Of a stretch of 64,000 bases of DNA, positions 28,738 to 36,766 are shown piece after piece. The notes under the pieces were generated by a model. The model ran no database searches, was not told where the DNA came from, and was given only the letters and a program-made list of their open reading frames with translations. Positions within the stretch are counted from its first letter, which is position 1. Every line of letters begins with the position of its first letter. The stretch comes from Paenibacillus_AP thailandensis. Its GTDB lineage: Bacteria; Bacillota; Bacilli; Paenibacillales; Paenibacillaceae. The DNA is taken from positions 14,509-78,508 of the forward strand of contig NZ_JBHUMY010000030.1 in the NCBI RefSeq assembly GCF_042685365.1, read 5' to 3'. The position numbers and the translations under genes are program-made.

Positions 28738-30036
28738 TTATTTGAAGGCCGGCAGCCAGCTGCCGTGCGCCTCGATCAGATCGTCGCACAAAGCGACGAT
28801 CTCGTCCATCGACAGCTCGGCGGACGTATGCGGGTCGAGCAGGGCCGCGTGGTAAATATGTTCTTTTTTGCCCGTAAGCGCCGCTTCAATCGTCAGCAGC
28901 TGCGTGTTTATATTGGTCCGGTTCAAAGCGGCCAGCTGCGGCGGCAGATCGCCGACATAGGTCGGCGTAACGCCGGATGCGTCCACCAGGCAAGGAACCT
29001 CCACGCAAGCTTCCTTCGGCAAATTCGTAATCAATCCCGTATTCATTACATTGCCCCCGATTTTGTACGGCACGTCCGTCTCGATCGCCTCCATGATGCG
29101 GGACGCGTATTCACGGCTCCGTTTATGCTCGATATGCTTATCCGAAAGAAGCTTCTCGCGCATCTCCTTCCAGCCGTTAATCTGATTCACGCACCGGCGC
29201 GGATATTCGTCGAGCGGAATGTTGTAGCGGTCAATCAGCTCGGGATATTGGCGTTTGATGAAGTAAGGATGGTATTCGGCGTTATGCTCGGAAGATTCGG
29301 TCACGTAATAGCCGAACCGCCGCATCAGCTCGAAGCGGACCATGTCGTCATGCTTCTCGAGCTGCTTCTCGGCGGCGCGGCGCTTAATTTCCGGATACAA
29401 ATCTTCGCCGTCCTTCGTCACTTCCAGCAGCCAAGCCATATGGTTGATCCCCGCGATCTTCCATTGCACCCCGGCGTCGTCCATTCCGAGGCTGCGGAAC
29501 AAATGCGGCACGCATACCTGCACGCTGTGGCACAAGCCTACGGTGCGGATGCCCCCGGCCGTGTTCATGACGTTCGTCAGCACCGCCATCGGGTTCGTAT
29601 AATTCAGGAACAGGGCGTCCGGGCATACTTCCCGCATATCGCGCGCGAAATCGAGCATGACCGGAATCGTGCGCAGATTGCGGAATATCCCGCCGATGCC
29701 GACGGTATCGGCAATCGTCTGGCGAAGACCGTATTTCTTGGGCACTTCAAAATCGGTAATCGTACAAGGGTCGTAGCCGCCGACCTGGATGGCGTTAATG
29801 ACGTATTTGGCTCCCCGCAGCGCTTCCTTCCGGTCGGAATAAGACTTGACGGCGCAAGAGCTGCCGGTTGACCGCTTCAAGTTCTCCAGCAGCTCGGCCG
29901 ATTCCCTCAGCCTTGTCGCGTCGATGTCGAACAGCGCCAGTTCGAATTGCTGCAGCGCCTCCGTCAACATGACGTCTCCGAGCACGTTTTTGGCGAATAC
30001 GGTGCTTCCCGCTCCCAGAAAAGCGATTTTGGACAT
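28738..30036 (-). CDS. Family 4 glycoside hydrolase (alpha-galactosidase/alpha-glucosidase type)
   Basis: NAD- and Mn-dependent cytoplasmic glycosidase acting by oxidation at C3. Residues 3-11 carry the dinucleotide-binding FLGAGSTVF. The metal ligands Cys (GLCHSVQ) and His (GINHMAW) are visible mid-protein. At 432 residues and with this overall sequence it resembles MelA-type alpha-galactosidases more than 6-phospho-glucosidases, but the substrate is not proven. It is divergent from an AraC-family regulator, which probably controls it. No transporter gene is adjacent. Confidence 0.88.
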   Translation of the reverse strand: MSKIAFLGAGSTVFAKNVLGDVMLTEALQQFELALFDIDATRLRESAELLENLKRSTGSSCAVKSYSDRKEALRGAKYVINAIQVGGYDPCTITDFEVPKKYGLRQTIADTVGIGGIFRNLRTIPVMLDFARDMREVCPDALFLNYTNPMAVLTNVMNTAGGIRTVGLCHSVQVCVPHLFRSLGMDDAGVQWKIAGINHMAWLLEVTKDGEDLYPEIKRRAAEKQLEKHDDMVRFELMRRFGYYVTESSEHNAEYHPYFIKRQYPELIDRYNIPLDEYPRRCVNQINGWKEMREKLLSDKHIEHKRSREYASRIMEAIETDVPYKIGGNVMNTGLITNLPKEACVEVPCLVDASGVTPTYVGDLPPQLAALNRTNINTQLLTIEAALTGKKEHIYHAALLDPHTSAELSMDEIVALCDDLIEAHGSWLPAFK

Positions 30037-30124
30037 GGCGGAATTCCTCCTCTATCGGATCGATTTGTATAAATCCATAGCTTTAGAATAAAACGCACGC
30101 CTTTCCGGCACCATGGATTAACCC

Positions 30125-30142
30125 GTCATAAACCTGTCATAA
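30125..30142. promoter_or_regulatory. Paired direct repeat, possible AraC-regulator operator
   Basis: GTCATAA occurs at 30125-30131 and 30136-30142, an 11-bp period typical of tandem AraC-family half sites on one DNA face. It lies between the divergent GH4 and AraC genes. A TATAAT with an upstream TTAAGA (about 16 bp apart) just after it probably serves the AraC gene. Confidence 0.5.
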
Positions 30143-30230
30143 TGCAAGTTTGTATACCGTCTGCTCCTGTTAAGATTGGGTTCCGATCTGTTATAATGCG
30201 GGCAAACCCAGTAATGGAGGAAACCGCCTC

Positions 30231-31082
30231 ATGGCCTTGTTCAACGATGTTATCGTCCGATCGCCGGGAGTCGGGCAAGAGGATTTAAGCCTGTTGTTTT
30301 ACGGCAAAGAAAATTGCGATCCCGGCCATTCCTGGGGCCCGGGCTTGCGCGACTCGTATTTGCTTCATTATGTCGAAAGCGGACGCGGCCTGTTCCGCAT
30401 CGGCGACGAAACCTTTCATCTGACGGCCGGACAAGGCTTTCTGATCGTGCCGGGCACGCTCGTTTACTACAAAGCCGACGACGCCGATCCTTGGACGTAC
30501 GCCTGGGTCGGCTTCAAAGGGCTGCAGGCGAAATCGTTGCTGCGCCGGTCCTCCTTAGGAGCCGAGCATCCCGTCTTCCGAACCGCAAACGCCGGCTGGT
30601 TCGGCCGTTTCCACGACTTGCTGTCCGGCCCGCAAGCTTCCTCGCCAACGCGCGATGTCCGCGGGCAAAGCCTGCTGTACGGCCTGATCGCGGATTTGAT
30701 CGACGACAATCCCGCTTCGGCGCAGGAAGGAGGCGCATCCGTTCCCAAGCAGCGGTACATCGAACAAGCCGTTGAATATATCGAAACGAACTACAGCCAA
30801 AAAATATCCGTGCTCGACATCGCCCGCTTCGTCGGGCTCGACCGCACGTACTTGTCCGGTTTGTTCAAGGAGCGGTTCGGGGTGCCGCTGCAGCTTTATC
30901 TGCTCCAGTTCCGCATGAACCGCGCGGTGGAGCTGCTGGCGCTCGAGGAGCTGTCGGTCAGCGACGTTTCGCGCTCCGTCGGCTATGCGGACCCGTTCCT
31001 GTTCTCCAAAATGTTCAAACGGACGATAGGTTCGTCGCCGCGCGATTTCCGCAAGTCGACCGTCAGGCAGAACCGATCGTAA
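30231..31082 (+). CDS. AraC-family transcriptional regulator
   Basis: Residues about 25-110 form a cupin-like ligand-binding domain (SGRGLFRIGDETFHL, GQGFLIVPGT). Residues about 180-278 form the double helix-turn-helix DNA-binding domain (ISVLDIARFVGLDRTYLSGLFK, then VSDVSRSVGYADPFLFSKMFK). Length 283 is typical of sugar-catabolism activators. ATG 30231 follows GGAGG by 10 nt. Being divergent from the GH4 glycosidase, it is probably its sugar-responsive activator; the inducer is unknown. Confidence 0.92.
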   Translation: MALFNDVIVRSPGVGQEDLSLLFYGKENCDPGHSWGPGLRDSYLLHYVESGRGLFRIGDETFHLTAGQGFLIVPGTLVYYKADDADPWTYAWVGFKGLQAKSLLRRSSLGAEHPVFRTANAGWFGRFHDLLSGPQASSPTRDVRGQSLLYGLIADLIDDNPASAQEGGASVPKQRYIEQAVEYIETNYSQKISVLDIARFVGLDRTYLSGLFKERFGVPLQLYLLQFRMNRAVELLALEELSVSDVSRSVGYADPFLFSKMFKRTIGSSPRDFRKSTVRQNRS

Positions 31083-31116
31083 GCTTCATGCGGCGCTTGT
31101 GAATGGTTACGCGCAA

Positions 31117-31155
31117 ATAAAAAAGCCAATCGGAGTTCCTTCCGATTGACTTTTG
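31117..31155. terminator. Bidirectional terminator between araC-type gene and spoVT
   Basis: 8-bp stem CAATCGGA / TCCGATTG (31127-31134, 31141-31148) with A-run on the left and TTTT on the right. It lies between two convergent genes. Confidence 0.85.
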
Positions 31156-31210
31156 GCGTATGATCGCAAGCGCAGCCCGCTGGATGCTTCAACATCTTGC
31201 AACGGCTTAT

Positions 31211-31753
31211 TTACTGCTCCATTTGCTTCGCAAGGAAACCGGCCGCCGTTTCGACCATTTTCGTTTCCAGCTGCCCCATCGTAACGGATTCGTCCTTGCT
31301 CAGCAGGACGACCGTGCCGATCGGGTCCCCGCCGGCCACGATAGGAGCGGCTACGAAAGAGCTGTAGGTTTCCTGGCTGTCTTTAATGATTTCGTAAGTA
31401 CCTCCGGCCGTTTCAACCGTCGTTTTGCGGTTATCCATGCAAGATTCCAAAGCGGAACCGATTTGCTTGTCCAGCAGTTCCTTTTTGGACGCTCCGGCTA
31501 CGGCGATAACCGTGTCCCGGTCGGAGATAAGCGTAATATGATTGGTGCTCTCGTACAGCGATTCCGCATACTCTTTCGCGAAGTCGCCAAGCTCCCCGAT
31601 CGGAGAATATTTCTTCAGAATGACTTCGCCGTCGCGGTCAACGAAAATTTCAAGCGGATCCCCTTCGCGGATACGCAGTGTACGGCGTATTTCCTTCGGA
31701 ATCACCACACGCCCGAGATCATCGATGCGACGTACAATTCCAGTTGCTTTCAT
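31211..31753 (-). CDS. spoVT: Stage V sporulation protein T
   Basis: Forespore regulator that tunes sigma-G genes and influences germination. Residues 1-50 are an AbrB-type swapped-hairpin DNA-binding domain (MKATGIVRRIDDLGRVVIPKE); the rest is a GAF-like domain ending AAGFLAKQMEQ. ATG 31753 gives 180 residues and aligns with B. subtilis SpoVT from its first residue; a GTG 15 nt upstream is possible. It sits between the GH4 insert and the MFS gene rather than next to mfd. A Spo0A box identical in context to that of spoIIE lies about 160 bp upstream. Confidence 0.96.
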   Translation of the reverse strand: MKATGIVRRIDDLGRVVIPKEIRRTLRIREGDPLEIFVDRDGEVILKKYSPIGELGDFAKEYAESLYESTNHITLISDRDTVIAVAGASKKELLDKQIGSALESCMDNRKTTVETAGGTYEIIKDSQETYSSFVAAPIVAGGDPIGTVVLLSKDESVTMGQLETKMVETAAGFLAKQMEQ

Positions 31754-31901
31754 TTCATGTTGCCCCACTTTCCTAGAGGATATTTAAGTCGACTGGATGA
31801 GATAAGCCTTCGCCGAAGCGTCCGCCGGAGACGGAGAGCTGCGCGTGGCGGTTTAAATAATTCGCCGAAAGGACGGTCCATTACACCTAAGCAGCGATGA
31901 G

Positions 31902-31927
31902 AAAAACTTCTGTCGAAGTCATTCGAG
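31902..31927 (-). promoter_or_regulatory. Spo0A-box motif upstream of spoVT
   Basis: TGTCGAA at 31911-31917 followed by ATTCGAG at 31921-31927. The stretch 31902-31920 is identical to 22692-22710 upstream of spoIIE. The rest of the 31754-32122 gap shows no gene and no clear sigma-G promoter. Confidence 0.5.
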
Positions 31928-32122
31928 GATGAGCGGCCGAGGTTCAAGGCTGTCGAGAACTTTTTTCGCCGCTCTTGCTGTATTGCAGGATATTTCCTTG
32001 AGCGAATGTGAATCTGACCATAGTATTCATCCGCTCCCATTTTCTTATGCACCGTCCGCCGCCCCGCTTTGACGCATTCGTCAGGCGCTAACCGGGATAA
32101 CGGCTCATGAACGAACGCATCG

Positions 32123-32160
32123 AAAAAAAGCCGGCCGCTTGCTTCCCGCAAACGGCCGGC
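32123..32160 (-). terminator. Rho-independent terminator of the MFS gene
   Basis: 8-bp stem GCCGGCCG / CGGCCGGC (32130-32137, 32153-32160) followed on the minus strand by seven T. Confidence 0.9.
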
Positions 32161-32180
32161 CTCCGGTTTGTCCGTTAAGT

Positions 32181-33374
32181 TCATTCTGCCGCCGAGCCCG
32201 CCTTGGACGGACGGAACGCCAGTCCTGCCAGCGCAAACGCCAAGAACGCCGCTCCCAAACCGGTAAACACGATGGACAATGCGACATAGCGGATGCCGTA
32301 ACCGCCGAGAGAAGGCCCCAGAACGCTGCCGATGCTGAAATGGATCGAAGCGATGACGTTGGCCGCCGGCAATATCGCTTTCGGCAGGATGTCGGCGGCG
32401 TAGGCCAGTCCCAGCGAATAGAAGGAGCCGACAAGTCCGCCGGTCAGCGCGAACAGAACGAACAGCGCTCCGACATGGCCGCCGGCAAGCGGCACGGCGA
32501 TAAACAAGAGCCCGCCGGCGACGGCGCATCCCATCAGAACGGGCTTCCGTCCGATTCTGTCGCTCCAGATGCCGAGCGGCAGCTGCAAAATAAGCGAGCC
32601 GACGCCGAAGGCGAGCAGCAGCAGCGAAATCCAATGCTCGTCGATGCCGACGCGAAGCGCGTACAGCGGAAAGCTGGAGTTCATCGACGACTCCATGAGG
32701 CCGTACAGCAGTCCCGGAATCAGCACGAACCACGCAAGCCGATATGTGACGAAATAACGGTTTTCTCCCTGTACCGCTTTGCCGTGCCGTTCGGGCTTGT
32801 CTTTCGGCAGCTTCGGCATCAGCGCCATTACCGCAAGGCAAAGCGCGCCCATGACGATAAACGGCGCCGCGTCCCCCAGCGGCAGCAGATTGATGCCGAG
32901 CGGACCGAGACTGAAACCGACGCCGTATGCCATGCCGTACAGCGAAATATACCGGCCCCTGCGTTCCGCCGGCGCCGAGCTTACGATCCACAGCTGGGAC
33001 GCGTAATGAAGCGAGCTGTCGCCCACGCCGACGACGAGGCGAAGGATGAACCAAGCCGCAAGCGACCGGTACGCCGGAAACAGGAACAACGCCAGGGCGA
33101 CCATCGCGATGCCGGCAACGATCACCTTTTTATACCCGAACCGGGCGACCGGCTTCTCGACGAAAAACATTGTGCAGAACGTGCCGATATATAAAGCGGC
33201 CGAGTTCAGCCCGTTCATGTCCGAGGATATGCCCGAGTTTTCCAGCATAATGGATAACAGCGGCAGCAGCAGTCCTTGGCTCATCCCCGCAATCAGCACG
33301 ACGGAAAGCAGCAGATACAATTTAAAGCGAAAAGACGGGGCGGCCGGCGCCGTCCCGCGTAGTAAGGCGGTCAT
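32181..33374 (-). CDS. Major facilitator superfamily transporter
   Basis: A 397-residue membrane protein with about twelve transmembrane helices in two halves. The loop-2/3 motif appears as VARFGYKK and, in the second half, as IWSDRIGRKPVLMG, which is typical of MFS drug or sugar exporters. The substrate cannot be assigned. It is transcribed alone with its own terminator and lies in the accessory block between spoVT and mfd. Confidence 0.88.
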   Translation of the reverse strand: MTALLRGTAPAAPSFRFKLYLLLSVVLIAGMSQGLLLPLLSIMLENSGISSDMNGLNSAALYIGTFCTMFFVEKPVARFGYKKVIVAGIAMVALALFLFPAYRSLAAWFILRLVVGVGDSSLHYASQLWIVSSAPAERRGRYISLYGMAYGVGFSLGPLGINLLPLGDAAPFIVMGALCLAVMALMPKLPKDKPERHGKAVQGENRYFVTYRLAWFVLIPGLLYGLMESSMNSSFPLYALRVGIDEHWISLLLLAFGVGSLILQLPLGIWSDRIGRKPVLMGCAVAGGLLFIAVPLAGGHVGALFVLFALTGGLVGSFYSLGLAYAADILPKAILPAANVIASIHFSIGSVLGPSLGGYGIRYVALSIVFTGLGAAFLAFALAGLAFRPSKAGSAAE

Positions 33375-33588
33375 TTGTACACTCCTTTATAACTACATCG
33401 GAAAGTTTAAGTTTGGTCCTGCGTTCCGTAAGAAAGACCTTTCCGAAAAGGCACGATATCTACCTCCAAGCGCGGCCGCTCATCCCGAGAGGCCTCGATA
33501 AAGGTATGCTTATGACGCTTGCTTCCGGTAAAATGAAGAGCGCAATTTGAGATAACTATAAGAAACGTATGTTAAGGGGGACATGCCT

Positions 33589-34032
33589 ATGCATCGCGAG
33601 ATCGAAGAATTTACGGTTCCGCCCGAGCCGGAAGAATACGCCGCGCTGAGGGAGGCGGCGGGCCTTAGCCCGAAGGACGTCGCCAAATCGGCTGTCGGCT
33701 TGCCGAATTCCTTATTCGCCGTCACGCTGCGCGATTCGGGCAAGCTTATCGGCATGGGCCGTGTTATCGGCGACGGCGGCTGCTTCTTTCACGTCGTGGA
33801 CATCGCCGTCGATCCCGCCTATCAGGGACGGGGACTCGGCAAACGAATCATGCGGCGCATTACCGAATATCTCGACGCGCATGCGTCAAGCGGCGCATAC
33901 GTCAGCCTGATGGCGGACGTTCCGGCGGACCATCTGTACAAGCAGTTCGGCTTCGTCTACGGTTATCCGAAATCGGTCGGCATGTACAAGCTGTACAAGG
34001 AAGCCGATCCGGGGGCTTCTTCCTCATCCTAA
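33589..34032 (+). CDS. GNAT-family N-acetyltransferase
   Basis: Acetyl-CoA-dependent transferase of unknown target. The acetyl-CoA-binding signature is QGRGLGKRIMRRI (about residues 83-95), preceded by the typical DIAVDPAYQ strand. A C-terminal YKQFGF segment completes the fold. I choose the second ATG (33589) because GGGGG lies 8 nt upstream; ATG 33583 is only 2 nt from it. 147 residues. Divergent from the MFS gene, monocistronic. Confidence 0.9.
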   Translation: MHREIEEFTVPPEPEEYAALREAAGLSPKDVAKSAVGLPNSLFAVTLRDSGKLIGMGRVIGDGGCFFHVVDIAVDPAYQGRGLGKRIMRRITEYLDAHASSGAYVSLMADVPADHLYKQFGFVYGYPKSVGMYKLYKEADPGASSSS

Positions 34033-34087
34033 ACCGGGGAAGAGACGTTTCGGGCCGAAATCCGCCCTCGGCCATCAAGAATGAACG

Positions 34088-34145
34088 GCCTTGTTTACAT
34101 GGCGAACAAGCCCGCCCCGCCAGCCGTCTGTCGCGCTAGCGGGGC
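34088..34145. terminator. Hairpins between convergent GNAT and ribbon-helix-helix genes
   Basis: A GCCTTGTT/GAACAAGC stem (34088-34112) and a perfect 7-bp stem GCCCCGC/GCGGGGC (34114-34145). No strong T-tract, so termination is inferred from convergent gene placement. Confidence 0.4.
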
Positions 34146-34169
34146 ATGGCCTATACAGTTCGCCGGACG

Positions 34170-34352
34170 CTATTCCTTCGCTGCGGGCGGCTTGGGCGTT
34201 CCCTTCAGCCTTCCCGCTCTGGACAAAGCCTCCCGCAGCAAAAACTCGATATGCCCGTTTACGCTGCGGAATTCTTCCCCCGCCCACTGTTCGAGAGCTT
34301 TATACAGCTCCGGGTCAAGGCGCAGCGGGAACGCCTTTTTCTCTTTTCCCAT
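34170..34352 (-). CDS. Small ribbon-helix-helix (Arc-like) protein
   Basis: A 60-residue protein whose central part (FPLRLDPELYKALEQWA, then SVNGHIEFLLREAL) fits the beta-strand/two-helix pattern of Arc/CopG DNA-binding proteins. It starts 12 bp after the SPFH gene and is presumably cotranscribed. It could repress its own operon; no partner toxin gene is seen nearby. Function inferred from fold only. Confidence 0.75.
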   Translation of the reverse strand: MGKEKKAFPLRLDPELYKALEQWAGEEFRSVNGHIEFLLREALSRAGRLKGTPKPPAAKE

Positions 34353-34364
34353 GGAATCATCCCT

Positions 34365-35240
34365 TTAATTATACAACGTGCCCGCATTGATGACGGGCGT
34401 CGCCGAACGGTCGGACACGATCGCCACCATCAAATTGTTGACCATCGCGGCGCGGCGCTCTTCGTCCAGCTCGATGCCGCTCTCGATCAATTGCCGGAGC
34501 GCGGCGTCCACCATGCCGACGGCGCCTTCGACGATTTTCTGCCGGGCCGCCACGATCGCCATCGCCTGCTGGCGCTGCAGCATCGCGCTCGCGATTTCCG
34601 GAGCGTATGCCAGATGCGTCAGGCGCGTCTCCAGCACTTTGACGCCGGCAACGGACAATCGTTCCTGCAGCTCCTTCTTCAGCTCGTCGCCCACTTCGTC
34701 GGCGTTGCCGCGAAGCGAATGCTTCGCTGCGTCCTCGCCGTGAACGTCGTACGGATATTGCGCGGCGATGTGGCGTAGCGCGGTTTCGCTTTGAATTTCC
34801 ACGAACGTTTCGTAATCGTCCACGTCGAACGCGGCGCTTGCCGTATCGGATACTTTAAACACTACGACGGCGCCGATTTCGATCGGGTTGCCGTCCGCAT
34901 CGTTCACCTTCAGCGTCTGGCTGTTGAAATTCCGCACTTTAAGCGATATTTTCTGTTTGTCCGTCAACGGAAGAACCATCCATAGCCCGCTCGACGATAC
35001 GGTTCCGATATAAGTTCCGAAGAACGTAATAACCCTCGCTTCGTTCGGATGCACGATAACAAGAGACGAGAACGCGATCACGGATAAAATGACGAGCACA
35101 ACCCCCAGCACGATAAGCGCTGCGCTTACTTCGGAACGGTTAATCCCGAAAATGATCAGCGCGATTCCGGCTGCGAGAGAAATCAAGGCGACAAGCAAAG
35201 CCAGGTAGCCATTGACATACCATGCTTTTTTTTCGTTCAT
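34365..35240 (-). CDS. SPFH/band-7 domain membrane protein
   Basis: The 291-residue protein has two N-terminal transmembrane helices (about 12-30 and 40-60) followed by a band-7 domain (VHPNEARVITFFGTYIGTV, FKVSDTASAAFDVDDYETFV) and a helical region rich in Ala and Gln (AMLQRQQAMAIVAARQKIVEGA). Such proteins form large membrane scaffolds; many bind protease or quality-control partners. Start ATG 35240 has GGGGTG upstream; an ATG 15 nt earlier does not. First gene of a pair with the Arc-like gene. Confidence 0.88.
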   Translation of the reverse strand: MNEKKAWYVNGYLALLVALISLAAGIALIIFGINRSEVSAALIVLGVVLVILSVIAFSSLVIVHPNEARVITFFGTYIGTVSSSGLWMVLPLTDKQKISLKVRNFNSQTLKVNDADGNPIEIGAVVVFKVSDTASAAFDVDDYETFVEIQSETALRHIAAQYPYDVHGEDAAKHSLRGNADEVGDELKKELQERLSVAGVKVLETRLTHLAYAPEIASAMLQRQQAMAIVAARQKIVEGAVGMVDAALRQLIESGIELDEERRAAMVNNLMVAIVSDRSATPVINAGTLYN

Positions 35241-35330
35241 GCCAACACCCCACATATTATTTTGATATATTTATGATATCACTTTTTACAAATAAAAGAA
35301 AGTGCGGCAAAGAAATAATCGATTAGACGC

Positions 35331-35369
35331 AAAAAAAGGCCGAACGGCCGATTAAGGCTCGTTCAACCT
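35331..35369 (-). terminator. Rho-independent terminator of prsA
   Basis: Nested stems ending GGCCGTTCGGCC on the minus strand, followed by seven T, about 30 bp after the prsA stop. Confidence 0.85.
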
Positions 35370-35396
35370 TTTGATGCGGGAATCCCCCTGCATTCG

Positions 35397-36557
35397 TTAC
35401 GGCGTTGCCGTCGCTTCCGGGGACGGGCTTGGGCTTGCCGCCGCGCCGTTCGTTGCCTCAGGGGACGCCGTCGCTTCCGGCGAAGCTGTCGCTTCAGGGG
35501 ATGCCGCCGGAGATTCCGTCGCTTCTCCCGAAGCCGTCGGCGACGGGCTTGGTTCCGGAAGCGTCACTTTAATGTTCAGCTTCTCCAGATCCTCCGTCAT
35601 ATACGTGTTCATATGGTTATACGCGACAGCGCTTTTCACCTTTTCCTTCGTTTCGTCCGTAATCTCGTTGTAGTCCAGCATATCGCGTTTCTCTACTTTA
35701 ATGACATGGTAGCCGAATTCCGTTTGCACCGGATCGCCGATCGCTCCCACATCTTGCTGCAGAGCCGCGTTTTTGAACTCTTCCACGAATTGGGTAACGT
35801 CGGCATCTTCGTACAATCCGCCCTTGTCCTTCGAGCCCGGATCGTCGGAATATTCCTTCGCAAGCTCATTCCAATCGCCGCCGGCGTCGAGCTTCGCTTT
35901 CACTTCCTTCGCGCGCTTCAGCGCTTCTTCGTCCGTGCGCAGCTCTTTCGTTTCGCCGGTCGTTTGGTCGGTTTCGGTCGTCGCGACGAGAATGTGGCGA
36001 AGCGTGACAGGGTTGTAGCTGTTTTTGTTCTTGTCGTATTCCGCCTTCATTTCGTCTTCCGTTACCTTGGAATTCATATGATCCACGACGACGAGCATCA
36101 AGTTCAAATACGTCTTGACGTCTTCGGTCGTAATGTTTTTCGTTTCCATCGTGCTCTTCATCGATTCGTCGGTTTCCGCGTAATCTTTGAAATCCTTGAA
36201 CTGGCTGTCCGCTTCTTCCAAAGCTTTCTTCTTCGTATCCTCGGAAGCTTGTCCCGCGATCACCTTGTACGCGATATATTGCTTGAGCAGCTGCTCCTTG
36301 AACTGCGGAATTTCAACCAGCTGCTCATAGCCCGGCTGCATAATGTTGAATACGCCCAAATATTTATTAAACTCCGGCTCCGTCACCTGACCGCCGTCGT
36401 AAGTCGCTACGACCGTTCCTTCCCCTTCTCCGGCGAAGACCAGCGAATCTCCTCCGTCTTTCTTACCGCATGCAGATACAACCGTCATGACCAGAACTGC
36501 GGCAATGACCAGCAGCGCCGTTCTTTGCCATGCCGATTTGCGTAATCCGTGCAACAT
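35397..36557 (-). CDS. prsA: PrsA-type extracellular foldase lipoprotein
   Basis: Peptidyl-prolyl isomerase that folds secreted proteins outside the membrane. Signal peptide with lipobox VSAC near residues 27-30. A SurA-like N-terminal region (about 50-180) precedes a parvulin domain (about 185-290: LRHILVATTE, YSDDPGSKDKGGLY, TEFGYHVIKV). The last 50 residues are a Pro/Ser/Ala/Thr-rich tail built on ATASPE repeats, longer than in B. subtilis PrsA. The tail may extend into or span the cell wall. Located between mfd and the SPFH gene. Confidence 0.92.
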   Translation of the reverse strand: MLHGLRKSAWQRTALLVIAAVLVMTVVSACGKKDGGDSLVFAGEGEGTVVATYDGGQVTEPEFNKYLGVFNIMQPGYEQLVEIPQFKEQLLKQYIAYKVIAGQASEDTKKKALEEADSQFKDFKDYAETDESMKSTMETKNITTEDVKTYLNLMLVVVDHMNSKVTEDEMKAEYDKNKNSYNPVTLRHILVATTETDQTTGETKELRTDEEALKRAKEVKAKLDAGGDWNELAKEYSDDPGSKDKGGLYEDADVTQFVEEFKNAALQQDVGAIGDPVQTEFGYHVIKVEKRDMLDYNEITDETKEKVKSAVAYNHMNTYMTEDLEKLNIKVTLPEPSPSPTASGEATESPAASPEATASPEATASPEATNGAAASPSPSPEATATP

Positions 36558-36766
36558 GTTGGGTCCCCTTTCAAAAATGTAAAGTTGCTTGTATTGTAAC
36601 AGATTTGCGTGCCCGGATGCGAATTTTTGACCGAACCGGAACGTTTAAGCCCGCTTAACCGCAGAGCGGGACGGCCTTTCCGACCGGCCGATAAACCGGC
36701 CTTTCCGCTTGCGGAACGAGTTTGCTCCGCAAACTTACAAGGCCTCTTCTCTTTGAAAGATTTCGA

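Noticed and set aside
27350..28789. Minus-strand open frame of about 480 codons opposite glxK
   Set aside because: Covers both glxK and the terminator region; composition is low-complexity, and glxK is a clear family member on the plus strand.
31750..33054. Minus-strand open frame overlapping the MFS gene in another frame
   Set aside because: Its sequence is Arg/Ala-rich nonsense; the MFS frame has proper transmembrane helices and motifs.
32181..36557. Genomic island or prophage
   Set aside because: Genes are not shared with B. subtilis at this place, but no integrase, transposase, att repeats or marked composition shift is visible.
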